Positions 1 through 8,589 of a stretch of DNA of 64,000 bases are shown piece after piece (the first letter of the stretch is position 1; each line of letters starts with the position of its first letter). Both the position numbers and the translations under genes were made by a program. The notes beneath the pieces were generated by a model that saw only the letters and a program-made list of their open reading frames with translations, had not been told where the DNA came from and made no database searches. Origin of the DNA: Halalkalicoccus jeotgali B3 (GTDB lineage: Archaea > Halobacteriota > Halobacteria > Halobacteriales > Halalkalicoccaceae); the NCBI RefSeq assembly GCF_000196895.1, contig NC_014299.1, forward strand, positions 299,535 to 363,534. Reading direction: 5' to 3'.

Positions 1-144
1 CCGTCATTTCTACCAGTATCGAGTAGCGGAATCCTCTGTTCAACGATGGCGTCAGTATACTTCTGTTGCCGCTGCTATCTGTTTCGAGTAAACCAATCCC
101 TAGTAGACAACCGTTCCAATGAGAACTGAACTACGGGAGTCTTA

Positions 145-1002
145 TTGAAGCTCACACTGAAGTCTCTACTGGTGAGATACCGATCCCTCCTTCCAGTCGG
201 GGCTACCACCCTGACTGGCGCACTGTTTGCCGGTGTGGCGGCACTTCGATCATGCCAACACTCCCCGAAGCGTTCACTCAAACGCGCCATGGACGCGCTC
301 AATCAGGATCGAATCGTCAAGACCCTCATGAAAGGAACCAACCGCGAGACGGAGGTCTACGAAGTCAACGGCCCCAAGGAGGGTCCGACAGCGGTGATTA
401 TTGGCGGGATGCACGGCAATGAGGTCAACGGTTATCGGGTTGCGGCCAACGCCACGAATTGGGAGCTCGACGCGGGTCGATTACTTGTGATCCCGCTGGC
501 CAATATCGTCGCTATCGAACGAAACAGCCGCCAAGGACCGGATGGCGACCTCAACCGATTATTTCCCAGCGGACAGAAACCTGAAAGCGCTCTCGCTCGT
601 GCGATCTGGGGCGTCGTCGAGGACACCGATCCAGACGTCGTGATCGATCTCCATCGTTCTCGCGGGCTATTCAATACCCATCATCGGTGGATTGGGCAAG
701 TACTTCTCCTGACGGAAGCACATGGAGACAGAGCAATCGATACCGCAGAATATGTCGTCGATTATATGAACGAAAATTACGTGCCTCGGACGATGCGATT
801 TCATCGGTTTACAATGGCGGACATTCACGATACCGACCGGGACACTGGGATGCTTATTCAGAAGGTCCAGCGCGATATAGGCGCTCCAGGCTTTCTCATT
901 GAGTCGACGGAGTTCCTGCTCGATCTTGAGACGCAACTTCGGTGGACCACGACGATAACCGAACAACTGCTCGACCAGAATGGGATCCAGCGAACTGCAT
1001 GA
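145..1002 (+). CDS. succinylglutamate desuccinylase/aspartoacylase-family zinc hydrolase
   Basis: The 285-residue product has the zinc-carboxypeptidase-like signature of this family (related to M14 peptidases). His90 and Glu93 sit in HGNE, DLNR is at about 135-138, and DLH with His170 supplies the third zinc ligand. Members hydrolyse amide bonds of N-acyl amino acids; the substrate here is unknown. Residues 15-35 are hydrophobic and follow basic residues, so the protein may be membrane-anchored or this may be an over-extended N-terminus. The start is a TTG, chosen because no ATG lies before the hydrophobic stretch; Met49 is a possible alternative. It overlaps the next gene by a few bases, suggesting co-transcription. 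The family is confident, the exact activity is not. Confidence 0.8.
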   Translation: MKLTLKSLLVRYRSLLPVGATTLTGALFAGVAALRSCQHSPKRSLKRAMDALNQDRIVKTLMKGTNRETEVYEVNGPKEGPTAVIIGGMHGNEVNGYRVAANATNWELDAGRLLVIPLANIVAIERNSRQGPDGDLNRLFPSGQKPESALARAIWGVVEDTDPDVVIDLHRSRGLFNTHHRWIGQVLLLTEAHGDRAIDTAEYVVDYMNENYVPRTMRFHRFTMADIHDTDRDTGMLIQKVQRDIGAPGFLIESTEFLLDLETQLRWTTTITEQLLDQNGIQRTA

Positions 1003-1301
1003 TGGGTGAACGCGTTACTCTCAGAAAGCTCGTCATCGCGCCTGTTGTTTGGGTAAGTTTCGCGCTGTTGGTCTTTCCGCTTGCTCTGAGCGATATTGAC
1101 TCGCGATTATTTTCCCCGCTTGCAGTCCCGGGATACGTCCTGTTTGTCTGCATGACGGTCATCGGAGATATCCTCCCCAAAGTTCGAAATTTTGGCTTCC
1201 GACTCTACTGGGTGCCCTTTATTGTCGTCTGTTATGGGGTCTCACTTACTCTTGGAGCTGGCTACTATGCGCTTTGTCGACGATACACTATACAACGATA
1301 A
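999..1301 (+). CDS. small membrane protein, unknown function
   Basis: About 100 residues with three hydrophobic segments (roughly residues 10-30, 40-60 and 70-95), consistent with a small integral membrane protein. The start is ATG at 999 or 1002. Either overlaps or abuts the TGA of the upstream hydrolase, so the two are probably translated from one message. I do not recognise the family. Confidence 0.5.
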   Translation: MMGERVTLRKLVIAPVVWVSFALLVFPLALSDIDSRLFSPLAVPGYVLFVCMTVIGDILPKVRNFGFRLYWVPFIVVCYGVSLTLGAGYYALCRRYTIQR

Positions 1302-1539
1302 TACGAGGATTTTTGAGATATCTGTGGTGTCGGAAAGTAGTGAAGACGGATCACATCTACGAACACCGACATCGAAGACCCAACCCAGGGTCTGGACGCA
1401 CCATCCGAGGAGAGACCCGATGAGGGCGCCGATCCCGACGACGCGGTCTCCCAGACTACCGGTACACCGTTGGAACACAACTGTAGGCTCCCTAAGCTGT
1501 GATCGTTATCGGTGAACGGACATCGATCTCAAGCCAGTG

Positions 1540-1872
1540 TCACTCAACGTATTCTCGCAACAGAGCAACAGCCTGATCGACGATCTCTTCGGTGAGCCTT
1601 CCTTGCCAATCGGTGATCCACTCCGTCTTCACTGAATTTACCGACCACGGCATTATCGAACTCGATTTAGGGGCACCTCCTTCTTGCCAGTGCTCATCCA
1701 GGAGTACGATTCGTTCGTCATGCCACGTTCGCGTCGTCAGTGAAAGAGTGATATACTGTTCACCGTGAAACGGTGTCTCTGCTCGATTGATGAGCAGAAA
1801 CGGGCGGCCAGTTGTGCTCTCATCTTTGAACGGGTCCGCTGCGAGCACAACGTCTCCGCGTTGCATACTCAT
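1540..1872 (-). CDS. MazF/PemK-like toxin (putative endoribonuclease)
   Basis: A 110-residue protein starting MSMQRGDVVLAADPFKD, the typical opening of MazF/PemK-fold proteins (RGDVV..DP). GRPFLLIN and an ITLSLTTRT strand follow, as in this beta-barrel family. Family members usually cut mRNA and are held inactive by a partner encoded just upstream. Its ATG overlaps the stop of the upstream winged-helix gene (ATGA at 1869-1872), the usual toxin-antitoxin layout. Catalytic activity is inferred from the family only. Confidence 0.75.
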   Translation of the reverse strand: MSMQRGDVVLAADPFKDESTTGRPFLLINRAETPFHGEQYITLSLTTRTWHDERIVLLDEHWQEGGAPKSSSIMPWSVNSVKTEWITDWQGRLTEEIVDQAVALLREYVE

Positions 1873-2252
1873 CCGGATGGGTCTTCAGCAGCGTGTTCAC
1901 GCCATTCGTCGAGATCCTCTGCACCGAACCGCTCATCCAGATCCGTTATCGTCCGATGGAATCGAAACGCATCGTGGACTCGTTGCTCATCACCGATCGC
2001 CCAGTAGTCACCCTTGTGCTGGACTAGCTCCCGATCCTGTAGCCGACGGAGAACAGTCCCGATCGAACTCTTCTTGATACTGGCCCCTTCTGCAATCTCG
2101 GAGGGTGTGAAGGCCTTGTCGTTGTTCCGATAGAGGAATCGAACGACCTTTTCAGCGTTCGTAACCTCGGTCAGCTCCTCACTGCTGCCGTCAGTGAACG
2201 TTTCAATATCGATTGGCATGTCTGTCAGTAGTGTCTCTAGTGTCATAAGCAC
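1869..2252 (-). CDS. winged-helix DNA-binding protein, likely antitoxin partner
   Basis: A 127-residue acidic protein. Residues about 35-85 form a MarR/TrmB-like winged helix (VRFLYRNNDKAFTPSEIAEG followed by a recognition helix with SSIGTVLRRL). The last 45 residues are highly charged and could wrap the toxin. It is the first gene of a two-gene unit and overlaps the MazF-like gene by 4 bases. Haloarchaeal MazF-like genes are often paired with such HTH proteins, unlike the AbrB- or RHH-type bacterial antitoxins. Several ATGs (codons 1, 3, 12) could start it. The antitoxin role is inferred from position. Confidence 0.6.
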   Translation of the reverse strand: MLMTLETLLTDMPIDIETFTDGSSEELTEVTNAEKVVRFLYRNNDKAFTPSEIAEGASIKKSSIGTVLRRLQDRELVQHKGDYWAIGDEQRVHDAFRFHRTITDLDERFGAEDLDEWREHAAEDPSG

Positions 2253-2395
2253 TTGCTCGTCATTGGGTCATCGATATCACTACTACAGTATCGCAGTATA
2301 GACTTTGGAAATATGATATTTCTTAGTAGGTACTAGTAATTCTATTTGATTCTACCGAACTACCCAACGTACTTTTTGTGGCATTTCCGAACCTA

Positions 2396-2647
2396 TCAAG
2401 ATGTCTCCTGGGTAGCCTGTATCCAATCTTTGATGAGTTCGTTTACGTTGTAGAAGATAATCCCTACTGTAAGCAGGGTTGTTGTGAGAGAGACAATAAA
2501 TCCTGGAGCGCCGCCGATAGTAGTGCCAACTAGACCACCGACAATTCCAACGATCATCAGCTCAACCCATGTTATCAAGATCCGCGAGCTGAGACGGGGC
2601 GTTGATGCGTTGCTACTCTTGTCGATCGCCTTGTTGTTGTCATTCAT
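2396..2647 (-). CDS. small membrane protein coupled to cydB
   Basis: An 83-residue protein with a polar N-terminus of about 24 residues and two hydrophobic segments (about 25-48 and 50-70). Its ATG overlaps the cydB stop by one base (TAATG), so it is translationally coupled and belongs to the cytochrome bd operon. By position it resembles the small accessory subunits of bacterial bd oxidases (CydX, CydZ). It is longer and has two membrane spans, so homology cannot be claimed. Confidence 0.6.
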   Translation of the reverse strand: MNDNNKAIDKSSNASTPRLSSRILITWVELMIVGIVGGLVGTTIGGAPGFIVSLTTTLLTVGIIFYNVNELIKDWIQATQETS

Positions 2648-3648
2648 TAGTATGACTCATCTGCCTCTATTGGACCACTGAACACCGAGTAAAGGACGCC
2701 AAAGTAGAGGAAGATCAACGGCAACAAGAGCGCAGCCCCAATTGACATAATATTCAGCGGTAGCGGTGAAACAATAGCTGTCCCAACAGTGAGTCCCTCA
2801 ACACGATCAATAGCCGGATACATCAATCCGGCAATGATACTAACTAATGTAAAAACGAGCCCTGCACCAGCAATAAATGCCACATAGTAGCGATCAGAGC
2901 GTGTTGCTACCGCATAGATTCCAGTAAGAACGAGATTTACGACGACAAGGCCTACAACTAAGAGCGATAGCAAAGCCGAGCGTAATTCAGGGGCAGTAAG
3001 ATACACGGCACTCAGCGTCAGTACGACTAGAATGAGATAGAGTGCAAGTGCTCGATAGCCATCCGTTTTGAACTCGTCACGCAACTCGTTACGCGTCTTT
3101 AATCGAAGGAATGCGACGCCATCAACGACAGTCAGTGTGACGACCGTCAGCCCCACGATAATTCCTGGTAGCGTCATAAGGGTTGTTGCACCGAGCAACC
3201 AGTTCGCTAGGAATATCCCAAGTAAAAACGGTGCTGCGAAACTTCCGACGATGAACGCTCGTCCCCACCACCGCTGCCAGGGTTCGTCTTCACGCTGTTC
3301 GTACATCTCAGGTGCAAGACCACGGAGAATGAGTGCCCCGAGAATAGCAAACATCAGCAAGTAGTGGCGACTGAACAGATTCGCATACACAGCTGGGAAG
3401 GCTGCGAACAATGCGCCGCCGAACACAACCAACCACACTTCGTTACCGTCCCAGAACGGCGTGATAGCTGCGAGCAACTGCTCACGCTCGTGCTTGTCGT
3501 CTCGAGTTGCAAATAGGATCCCGACACCGAAGTCGAACCCATCGAGAAAGAGAAACATCCCGAGGATGAAAAATACGAGTCCAAACCAGATATCGGCCAG
3601 TGGGAGCCCAAACAGCGTGTCGCTTGCGAGGGTGCCAACGTCAGTCAT
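2647..3648 (-). CDS. cydB: cytochrome bd quinol oxidase subunit II
   Basis: 333 residues, the usual length for CydB, with eight to nine hydrophobic helices. Residues about 18-50 carry the family opening (WFGLVFFILGMFLFLDGFDFGVGIL), and the WDGNEVWLVVFGGALFAAFP region follows near 65-85. It is the second subunit of the membrane complex that oxidises quinol and reduces oxygen with high affinity. It overlaps the cydA end by 8 bases and the next small gene by 1. Confidence 0.93.
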   Translation of the reverse strand: MTDVGTLASDTLFGLPLADIWFGLVFFILGMFLFLDGFDFGVGILFATRDDKHEREQLLAAITPFWDGNEVWLVVFGGALFAAFPAVYANLFSRHYLLMFAILGALILRGLAPEMYEQREDEPWQRWWGRAFIVGSFAAPFLLGIFLANWLLGATTLMTLPGIIVGLTVVTLTVVDGVAFLRLKTRNELRDEFKTDGYRALALYLILVVLTLSAVYLTAPELRSALLSLLVVGLVVVNLVLTGIYAVATRSDRYYVAFIAGAGLVFTLVSIIAGLMYPAIDRVEGLTVGTAIVSPLPLNIMSIGAALLLPLIFLYFGVLYSVFSGPIEADESY

Positions 3649-5074
3649 CCGTACTCACCTCGGTTTGTGGCGGTGACGAACTCTCCGCCGTCGTGAGTTC
3701 GTCTCCGTCCGGCGGACCGGCACGGATGATACGCACAACAACGTATGTATACAGCGTTAGCAAGCCGAGATACACGATCGCGAATCCGACGAGAGTTGCC
3801 GTCGCCTCGGCACCTGTAAGCCCGGGTGAGACACTATCACTTGTCTTCATTACACCTTGGATAACCCATGGTTGGCGGCCGACCTCCGTGACGATCCATC
3901 CAAGCTCGACAGCTAGGAGTCCTAACGGCGCAGAGAGCATGAGCGCCTTGTGGAGGAGATCATCCTCGTACAGCTCACTGCGCCACCAACGGTAGACGCC
4001 CCAGAACGCAAGCAAAATGAACCAGAACCCAAGAGCAACCATGATTCGGAATGACCAGAAGACGATGGCGACAGGTGGCTGTGGGCCTTCGAACTCATTG
4101 AGGCCTTGAATCGTTGCTTGTGGATCGCCACCACTGGCAAGCCATGAGGCACCACCTGGAATTCCAAGTCCGAAGATCTCCTTCGCTCGCGGGTCTAAGA
4201 GATCTTGAATACTCGTTGGAAAAGCAACGATATATTCAGGGACGTATGAATCCGTCTCCCAGATCGCCTCCATTGCAGCGAACTTCTGTGGTTGGGTTTC
4301 AACGACGTGGCGGGCATAGAGATCGCCATGAATCGCTTGGAGCGGTGCCGTGATGACCAAGACGACGAGAGCGATTTTCAGCGTCGCTTCCCAGAACTCG
4401 ATATTGTCAATCGGATACCCCCAGATGTGATGTCTGAAGACGTAGTAGGCGCCAATACCAGCCATAAGAAGGGCTACTGATTCAACGGCCGCGTTCTGCA
4501 TATGAACGAACATCCAGGGGAATCGGGGATTCAGGTAGGCTGCTATCGGATCGACGAGATGGACAATCGGCTGGCCATCCTCCATCACGACTTCGAATCC
4601 ACGTGGGGTCTGCATCCACGAGTTCGCGATGAGGATCCAAACTGCCGAGAGCCACGTCCCGAGACCAACAGCAATACTCGATAAGAAATACAATCGGTCA
4701 GAAACCCGCTCTCGACCGAAGACGAAGATACCGAGGAAGGTTGCTTCCAGCATGAACGCCATCATTCCTTCGAGTGCAAGTGGTCCCCCGAATAGCTCAC
4801 CGGCAGTTTTCGAGAAGGCAGCAAAGTTCGTCCCGAATTCGAACTCAAGGACGAGCCCGGTCACGGTTCCAGTAGCAAAGCTCACGGCGAAAATTCGCGT
4901 CCAGAATCGACGGAGCTGCTCGTAGATTACCTTGTCCGAACGAATATCTTTCCACGTGAAGTAGATGAGAAACGGCGCAAGTCCCATACTCACTACCGGA
5001 AAAATGATGTGAACGATAACTGTAAGAGCGAACTGGATCCGACTCGCCAATACCGGATCAAGCATTGGTATCAC
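3641..5074 (-). CDS. cydA: cytochrome bd quinol oxidase subunit I
   Basis: 477 residues with nine or so membrane helices. The N-terminal helix LASRIQFALTVIVHIIF carries the heme b595-ligand histidine (His22, equivalent to E. coli His19). FWSFRIM near residue 343 holds the conserved heme b558 methionine, and the GRQPW motif is near 398-402. The loop between helices 6 and 7 is short, as in CioA-type oxidases. This is the heme-bearing quinol-oxidising subunit, used at low oxygen or under stress. It heads a three-gene operon. A long inverted repeat shared with the TFB promoter region lies 168 bases upstream of its ATG. Confidence 0.95.
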   Translation of the reverse strand: MIPMLDPVLASRIQFALTVIVHIIFPVVSMGLAPFLIYFTWKDIRSDKVIYEQLRRFWTRIFAVSFATGTVTGLVLEFEFGTNFAAFSKTAGELFGGPLALEGMMAFMLEATFLGIFVFGRERVSDRLYFLSSIAVGLGTWLSAVWILIANSWMQTPRGFEVVMEDGQPIVHLVDPIAAYLNPRFPWMFVHMQNAAVESVALLMAGIGAYYVFRHHIWGYPIDNIEFWEATLKIALVVLVITAPLQAIHGDLYARHVVETQPQKFAAMEAIWETDSYVPEYIVAFPTSIQDLLDPRAKEIFGLGIPGGASWLASGGDPQATIQGLNEFEGPQPPVAIVFWSFRIMVALGFWFILLAFWGVYRWWRSELYEDDLLHKALMLSAPLGLLAVELGWIVTEVGRQPWVIQGVMKTSDSVSPGLTGAEATATLVGFAIVYLGLLTLYTYVVVRIIRAGPPDGDELTTAESSSPPQTEVSTDD

Positions 5075-5436
5075 CGTCTTGATGGTATGCCAATGAAGGC
5101 TCTACTATGCACAACGGAATGTTAGTGAGACCCCAGACTCTCAAAGGAGAGGGATCCATGGCTGCTCCCGATTGAGGAAGTGGGAGAATGTATCGTTGCG
5201 CCATCAGCGATATTTTGGATACCAGCGTAGATCAATCACCGGCGGATTCCTAATCAATTGGAATCCGCGTAAGAGCCCTATAGATACAGGCCTATTAGGC
5301 AGTCAGAAACGAAAAAGGAGGGAGGTTTTTGCGTATTTAGAGAACGGGAAAAGGGATATGATCAATACCCAGCTATATATCTCCGATCTCGGAACTAGCG
5401 ATATATACATGTGAGAATTACATGTTATTAATTGGA
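5075..5436. promoter_or_regulatory. cydA upstream region with no gene, rich in palindromes
   Basis: No convincing gene is seen. The 80-codon plus-strand frame at 5172-5414 is basic and unlike haloarchaeal proteins. The stretch holds the CGGATTCC-N9-GGAATCCG repeat at 5243-5267. It also holds a nested palindrome at 5374-5407, where TATATATC and GATATATA flank TCCGA-TC-TCGGA. It separates the cyd operon from the end of the 5437-5718 gene, so it may contain both a terminator and the cyd promoter. Confidence 0.5.
5242..5268. promoter_or_regulatory. inverted repeat, candidate operator for the cyd operon
   Basis: Perfect 9-base arms, GCGGATTCC (5242-5250) and GGAATCCGC (5260-5268), are separated by 9 bases. 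The inner architecture GGATTCC-N9-GGAATCC is identical to the repeat at 7335-7359 in front of the TFB gene. The arms match but the spacers differ, as expected for a site bound by a dimeric regulator. Confidence 0.55.
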
Positions 5437-5718
5437 CTATGTGCGTTCGAGGTACAGGGAATACATAATGATCGCGAACCCGATCGCGACGAGAACACTG
5501 TTAATCAAGACACCCATCTCTAACGAAACCGATAGAAGTTGGTCAGCTACTCCAGCAAGTAGTGAACCAAGTGTAATAACACCAAATCCGATACCGAGTG
5601 CCCGCAGTGAGGGCGCACCAGTCCGACGGTACGCTTTATATGCGATATAGGTGATGCCAGACCCCAATAGTAAAATTACTGTCTTCATGACGACGACTGC
5701 GGTGCCGATCCATATCAT
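5437..5718 (-). CDS. small membrane protein, haloarchaeal DUF7521-like
   Basis: 93 residues with three hydrophobic segments (about 5-25, 35-60 and 65-88), separated by the basic turn KAYRRTGAPSLRALGIGFG. This pattern is common in haloarchaeal small membrane proteins encoded next to winged-helix regulators. Its ATG overlaps the end of the upstream regulator gene by 4 bases, so the two form an operon. A role as membrane partner or sensor for the regulator is inferred only from this pairing. Confidence 0.6.
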   Translation of the reverse strand: MIWIGTAVVVMKTVILLLGSGITYIAYKAYRRTGAPSLRALGIGFGVITLGSLLAGVADQLLSVSLEMGVLINSVLVAIGFAIIMYSLYLERT

Positions 5719-6089
5719 AATTCATCACCCATCTGAGACCAAATATCCGCGAGTCGTTCATCGGCCTTTCGGGAAGGACGGTCCACGGTTACTGAGAAAT
5801 CATCACTCTCTATCGAAATCATCACGTTATCAAAGTCTCGTTCGTATCGTGTGGTTCGTCCCCCTTGCGGATTAATCGTATCTCGCTCACGGACGAGCGA
5901 TGCATCACTCAAAAGTTCTAATTTTCGATATAAGGTTGACTGGGCGATATCACATCTGGTACTGAGTTCAGTTGCGGTCATAGGTTGTGCTGTTTCACGA
6001 AGGACCGTTCGGCAATCAGCGTCGTCCAACGCATCAAGAATCGCTTGCAGAGATGGTGAATCCGCTGATGACGCTGAACTACGTCCCAT
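5715..6089 (-). CDS. ArsR-like winged-helix transcriptional regulator
   Basis: 124 residues. Residues 12-75 form a winged helix: ILDALDDADCRTVLRE, then the MTATELSTRCDIAQSTLYRK helix-turn-helix, then a wing with the RTTRYERDF strand. The C-terminal part is acidic. It is the first gene of a two-gene unit with the 5437-5718 membrane protein. It lies between the cyd operon and the TFB gene, which share an inverted repeat, so it is one candidate binder of that repeat. Confidence 0.75.
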   Translation of the reverse strand: MGRSSASSADSPSLQAILDALDDADCRTVLRETAQPMTATELSTRCDIAQSTLYRKLELLSDASLVRERDTINPQGGRTTRYERDFDNVMISIESDDFSVTVDRPSRKADERLADIWSQMGDEL

Positions 6090-6092
6090 TGA

Positions 6093-6290
6093 TTATTCCC
6101 AGATATTCTGTCGCATATACTGCTTGGTTTGGCGCATACCAGAAAGTACAGAGAGTGGCTTCCATTCTATTTCACAGCGCGTAGACAGCCCGTCGTTTGA
6201 GAGCATTTCGGTCGATTTCTTTCCACTCATCTTCGTCGTTCTCAGAAGAAGGCGGTACATTTCGTGCTTACCTCTATTGAGCGTCATCAC
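6093..6290 (-). CDS. possible small protein downstream of TFB (doubtful)
   Basis: A 65-residue frame whose ATG (6288-6290) overlaps the TFB stop, a layout seen in real operons. The product is basic and methionine-rich (RGKHEMYRLLLRTTKMSGKK), unlike the acidic neighbours, and I recognise no family. It may be chance. Confidence 0.2.
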   Translation of the reverse strand: MMTLNRGKHEMYRLLLRTTKMSGKKSTEMLSNDGLSTRCEIEWKPLSVLSGMRQTKQYMRQNIWE

Positions 6291-7261
6291 GCATTGTGCC
6301 CTTCTGCACCATACACCTCGAGCAACTCTTGATAGCGGATTCGGATCGTCATTCTACTTACGTGAGTTACAGCTCGTACAGTCTCTTGTGTGACTTGCTC
6401 GTTTGTTAATCGAGTAGCTGCATAAATAGCACCAGCGGCAAGCCCAGCAGGACTCCGACCGCTATGAACCCCCTGCGCTTTTGCCGTTGTGAGCAGGTCC
6501 CGAGCCCGACGTGTTGCTTCATCACTCACATTGAGTTCGGAGGCAAACTGTGGAACGTATTGAAGTGGATCCACTGGTTCCATTCGTAGGCCAAGCTCAC
6601 GGGACAAATATCGATAGGCACGCTGTATACGGAGTCGCTTAACTCGACTTACAGTCTCGAGCTCTGCCAATGTCCGTGGTGTCGAATGTTGTCGGGCCGC
6701 TGTATACAACGATGCTGTAGCCATCCCTTCAATGGATCGTCCGGGAAGCAAGTCGTCTTCAACAGCTCGTCGATAGAGCACACCAGCAGTTTCACGAATG
6801 GGATCAGGCAAACCAAGAGCGGAGGCCATCCGACGAATCTCGCCGAATGCCTGCTTGAGATTTCGTTCGTGTGCATCCTTCGTTCGAAACCGTTCGTCCC
6901 ACTGGCGAAGGCGTTGTAATTGTGCTCGTTTTTGCTCTGATATCGCGTGCCCATATGCATCCCTATCTCGCCAACCAATCATTGTACTCAACCCCTTATC
7001 ATGCATCAATTGTGTTGTTGGGGCACCAATCCGACTTTTTTCATCACGCTCCTTGCTATCGTATGCACGCCAGTCCGGACCATGATCGACCACATCAGTA
7101 TCGAGAACCAAGCCACAGTCCTCGCAGATGGTTTCACCATGCTCATCGTCCTGAATGACAAGTCCATCACATTCTGGACACACTGAGGCCGACTGAGATA
7201 GTGAATTCGAGGATGCCTCCTTGCCATGGTCATCGATGATTGTAGGGACAGTGTTAGTCAT
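6287..7261 (-). CDS. tfb: transcription initiation factor IIB (TFB)
   Basis: 324 residues. An N-terminal zinc ribbon has Cys28, Cys31, Cys46 and Cys49 (CPEC and CEDC). It is followed by the B-reader region with WRAYD and by two cyclin-like repeats (about 125-215 and 220-315). It recruits RNA polymerase to TATA/TBP promoters. Haloarchaea carry many TFBs, used as global regulators under different conditions. The ATG at 7261 (MTNTVPTIID) was chosen because the 45 residues before it in the longer frame are basic and unrelated. The GGATTCC-N9-GGAATCC repeat lies 74-98 bases upstream, hinting at co-regulation with cydA. Confidence 0.92.
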   Translation of the reverse strand: MTNTVPTIIDDHGKEASSNSLSQSASVCPECDGLVIQDDEHGETICEDCGLVLDTDVVDHGPDWRAYDSKERDEKSRIGAPTTQLMHDKGLSTMIGWRDRDAYGHAISEQKRAQLQRLRQWDERFRTKDAHERNLKQAFGEIRRMASALGLPDPIRETAGVLYRRAVEDDLLPGRSIEGMATASLYTAARQHSTPRTLAELETVSRVKRLRIQRAYRYLSRELGLRMEPVDPLQYVPQFASELNVSDEATRRARDLLTTAKAQGVHSGRSPAGLAAGAIYAATRLTNEQVTQETVRAVTHVSRMTIRIRYQELLEVYGAEGHNA

Positions 7262-7334
7262 GATTTCTGGAGTTCGACGCTGGTTGTGCCGTCTTCGATC
7301 TAATACTGTGAGAGAGATACTCAAGAAAACAGGG

Positions 7335-7359
7335 CGGATTCCCAAACGCTGGGAATCCG
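7335..7359. promoter_or_regulatory. inverted repeat, candidate operator for tfb
   Basis: CGGATTCCC (7335-7343) and GGGAATCCG (7351-7359) form perfect arms. Measured on the common core it is CGGATTCC-N9-GGAATCCG, the same as the repeat at 5243-5267 in front of cydA. It lies 74 bases upstream of the tfb start codon. Confidence 0.55.
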
Positions 7360-7442
7360 TCGATTTGAGGAGCGACGATACTGATTCCCTACTCACGTCT
7401 CAGTATGATACAACAGAACTATATCAATAAATTATAGTAAGC

Positions 7443-7664
7443 TTGCTAATGGCGCATGGGTCGACTAGCCAACACCTCTCTCTCACTCAATACGGTGTTC
7501 GAGCTATTAGCCAAAAGCGGCGCCGTCTTGCGCTGTATTCGCTGCTTGACTTCTTCGACGTTCCCATCGGGTTCGGAGCGGCTCGAATAGGCATGTGTGA
7601 CGAGCAGTCTTGCGCCACCTCGGCGGTCTTGGAGACTGGCTATCGATATCTCAATGCTGCATAA
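7443..7664 (+). pseudogene. aldo/keto reductase remnant (N-terminal fragment)
   Basis: From about 7554 the frame reads FDVPIGFGAARIG, and it ends ETGYRYLNAA just before the stop. This resembles the first strand and the second strand of aldo/keto reductases (VPxIGxGT... and ALExGYRxIDTA), with the part between them shortened. The rest of the roughly 270-residue enzyme is absent downstream. The 35 codons before 7554 do not look like this family. It is best read as a decayed gene fragment. Confidence 0.4.
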
Positions 7665-8589
7665 AAGTATGACACCAGGAGGCGGTTGGCAACGATCCGC
7701 TAAACGAGATGATCGATCGCTGATTCCGTTTTGAGTGCAATCTCAAAACTGCCGGTGAGCGTCCGCTACGCGATTACCTGACGCTTTCTATCGCCCGAGC
7801 TACGTAGACGTGCCTGACCGCACCGACGGTAAATGCAAGTACACCGAAAATCATCGGGGTGTCCCCGAATGTTCGGACCCAGAGCAAGGCCTACACCCGC
7901 GGACGTTCATAGAACTCGAGATTCCGGACGACAGCGTATCCTTCCGAGTAGGATCGCCATCCGTCGGTTTTCGACTGATTCTCGGTCGTGGTAACCGACG
8001 CTATCTCCAGAATCAAGTCACGGAGCAGTATCTCTTCCACGACGACAACGACCAGTGGTTCAAACTCCAGCCATCGGCGAAGGACTCGGAAGGTACGTTC
8101 ATTCGCTGGGTGTGTCTTCCGGATGACAGACCAAAACGACTGGCGCGGTCGGCACTTCGTCGACGGACGGTGATCGGGTACGACTACGTCCGACAGTCAA
8201 AGCACCAGATCCAGTCGGGTTGACGGTGACAGCGATGTTCGTCGCGGAATGCTGGCCTGAGACGACCTACGAGTGTGGATCATGCGAGCCCGATTCGACA
8301 CCCCACGAAATCATGCACTGCATTGCTGGGATGCACATCCCTGAGTGCCAAATCCGGAGCAGGTACGCCGCCGATGTCAGACTGATTGAATTATTGAACT
8401 GCTAGGTGTCAAACACCTCGGTAGTGACGGCGGGTACTCCCAAGCATTCCAGACAGCGCGAGAGTGAGTTCAACAAGCGGTTCTCGAACGGGATAGGCGA
8501 CCCAAGTGAGGCTCAGCGGCGACCGGGATATGTCGTTGTGGCTGTGTTCGTGCTATCGGGTATTGACACCGTTCGGGGTGGGAATTTTG
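7665..8589. other. decayed intergenic stretch with one unassigned ORF
   Basis: Between the aldo/keto reductase remnant and the MFS gene no complete recognisable gene is seen. An 8-base hairpin (GTTTTGAG/CTCAAAAC, 7728-7749, loop of 6) could be a terminator or an element end. A GTG-started 137-codon frame runs at 7810-8223, followed by a 61-codon frame to 8405. Codon use in both is plausible, but no domain is recognised. Confidence 0.4.
7810..8223 (+). CDS. hypothetical protein, unrecognised
   Basis: 137 residues from a GTG start. The first 30 residues are rich in Cys, Lys and His. A segment with alternating hydrophobic residues follows (FIELEIPDDSVSFRVG, GFRLILGRGNRRYL), suggesting beta structure, and the C-terminus is basic. 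I do not recognise it. It lies in a degraded stretch and may itself be a fragment. Confidence 0.25.
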   Translation: MPDRTDGKCKYTENHRGVPECSDPEQGLHPRTFIELEIPDDSVSFRVGSPSVGFRLILGRGNRRYLQNQVTEQYLFHDDNDQWFKLQPSAKDSEGTFIRWVCLPDDRPKRLARSALRRRTVIGYDYVRQSKHQIQSG

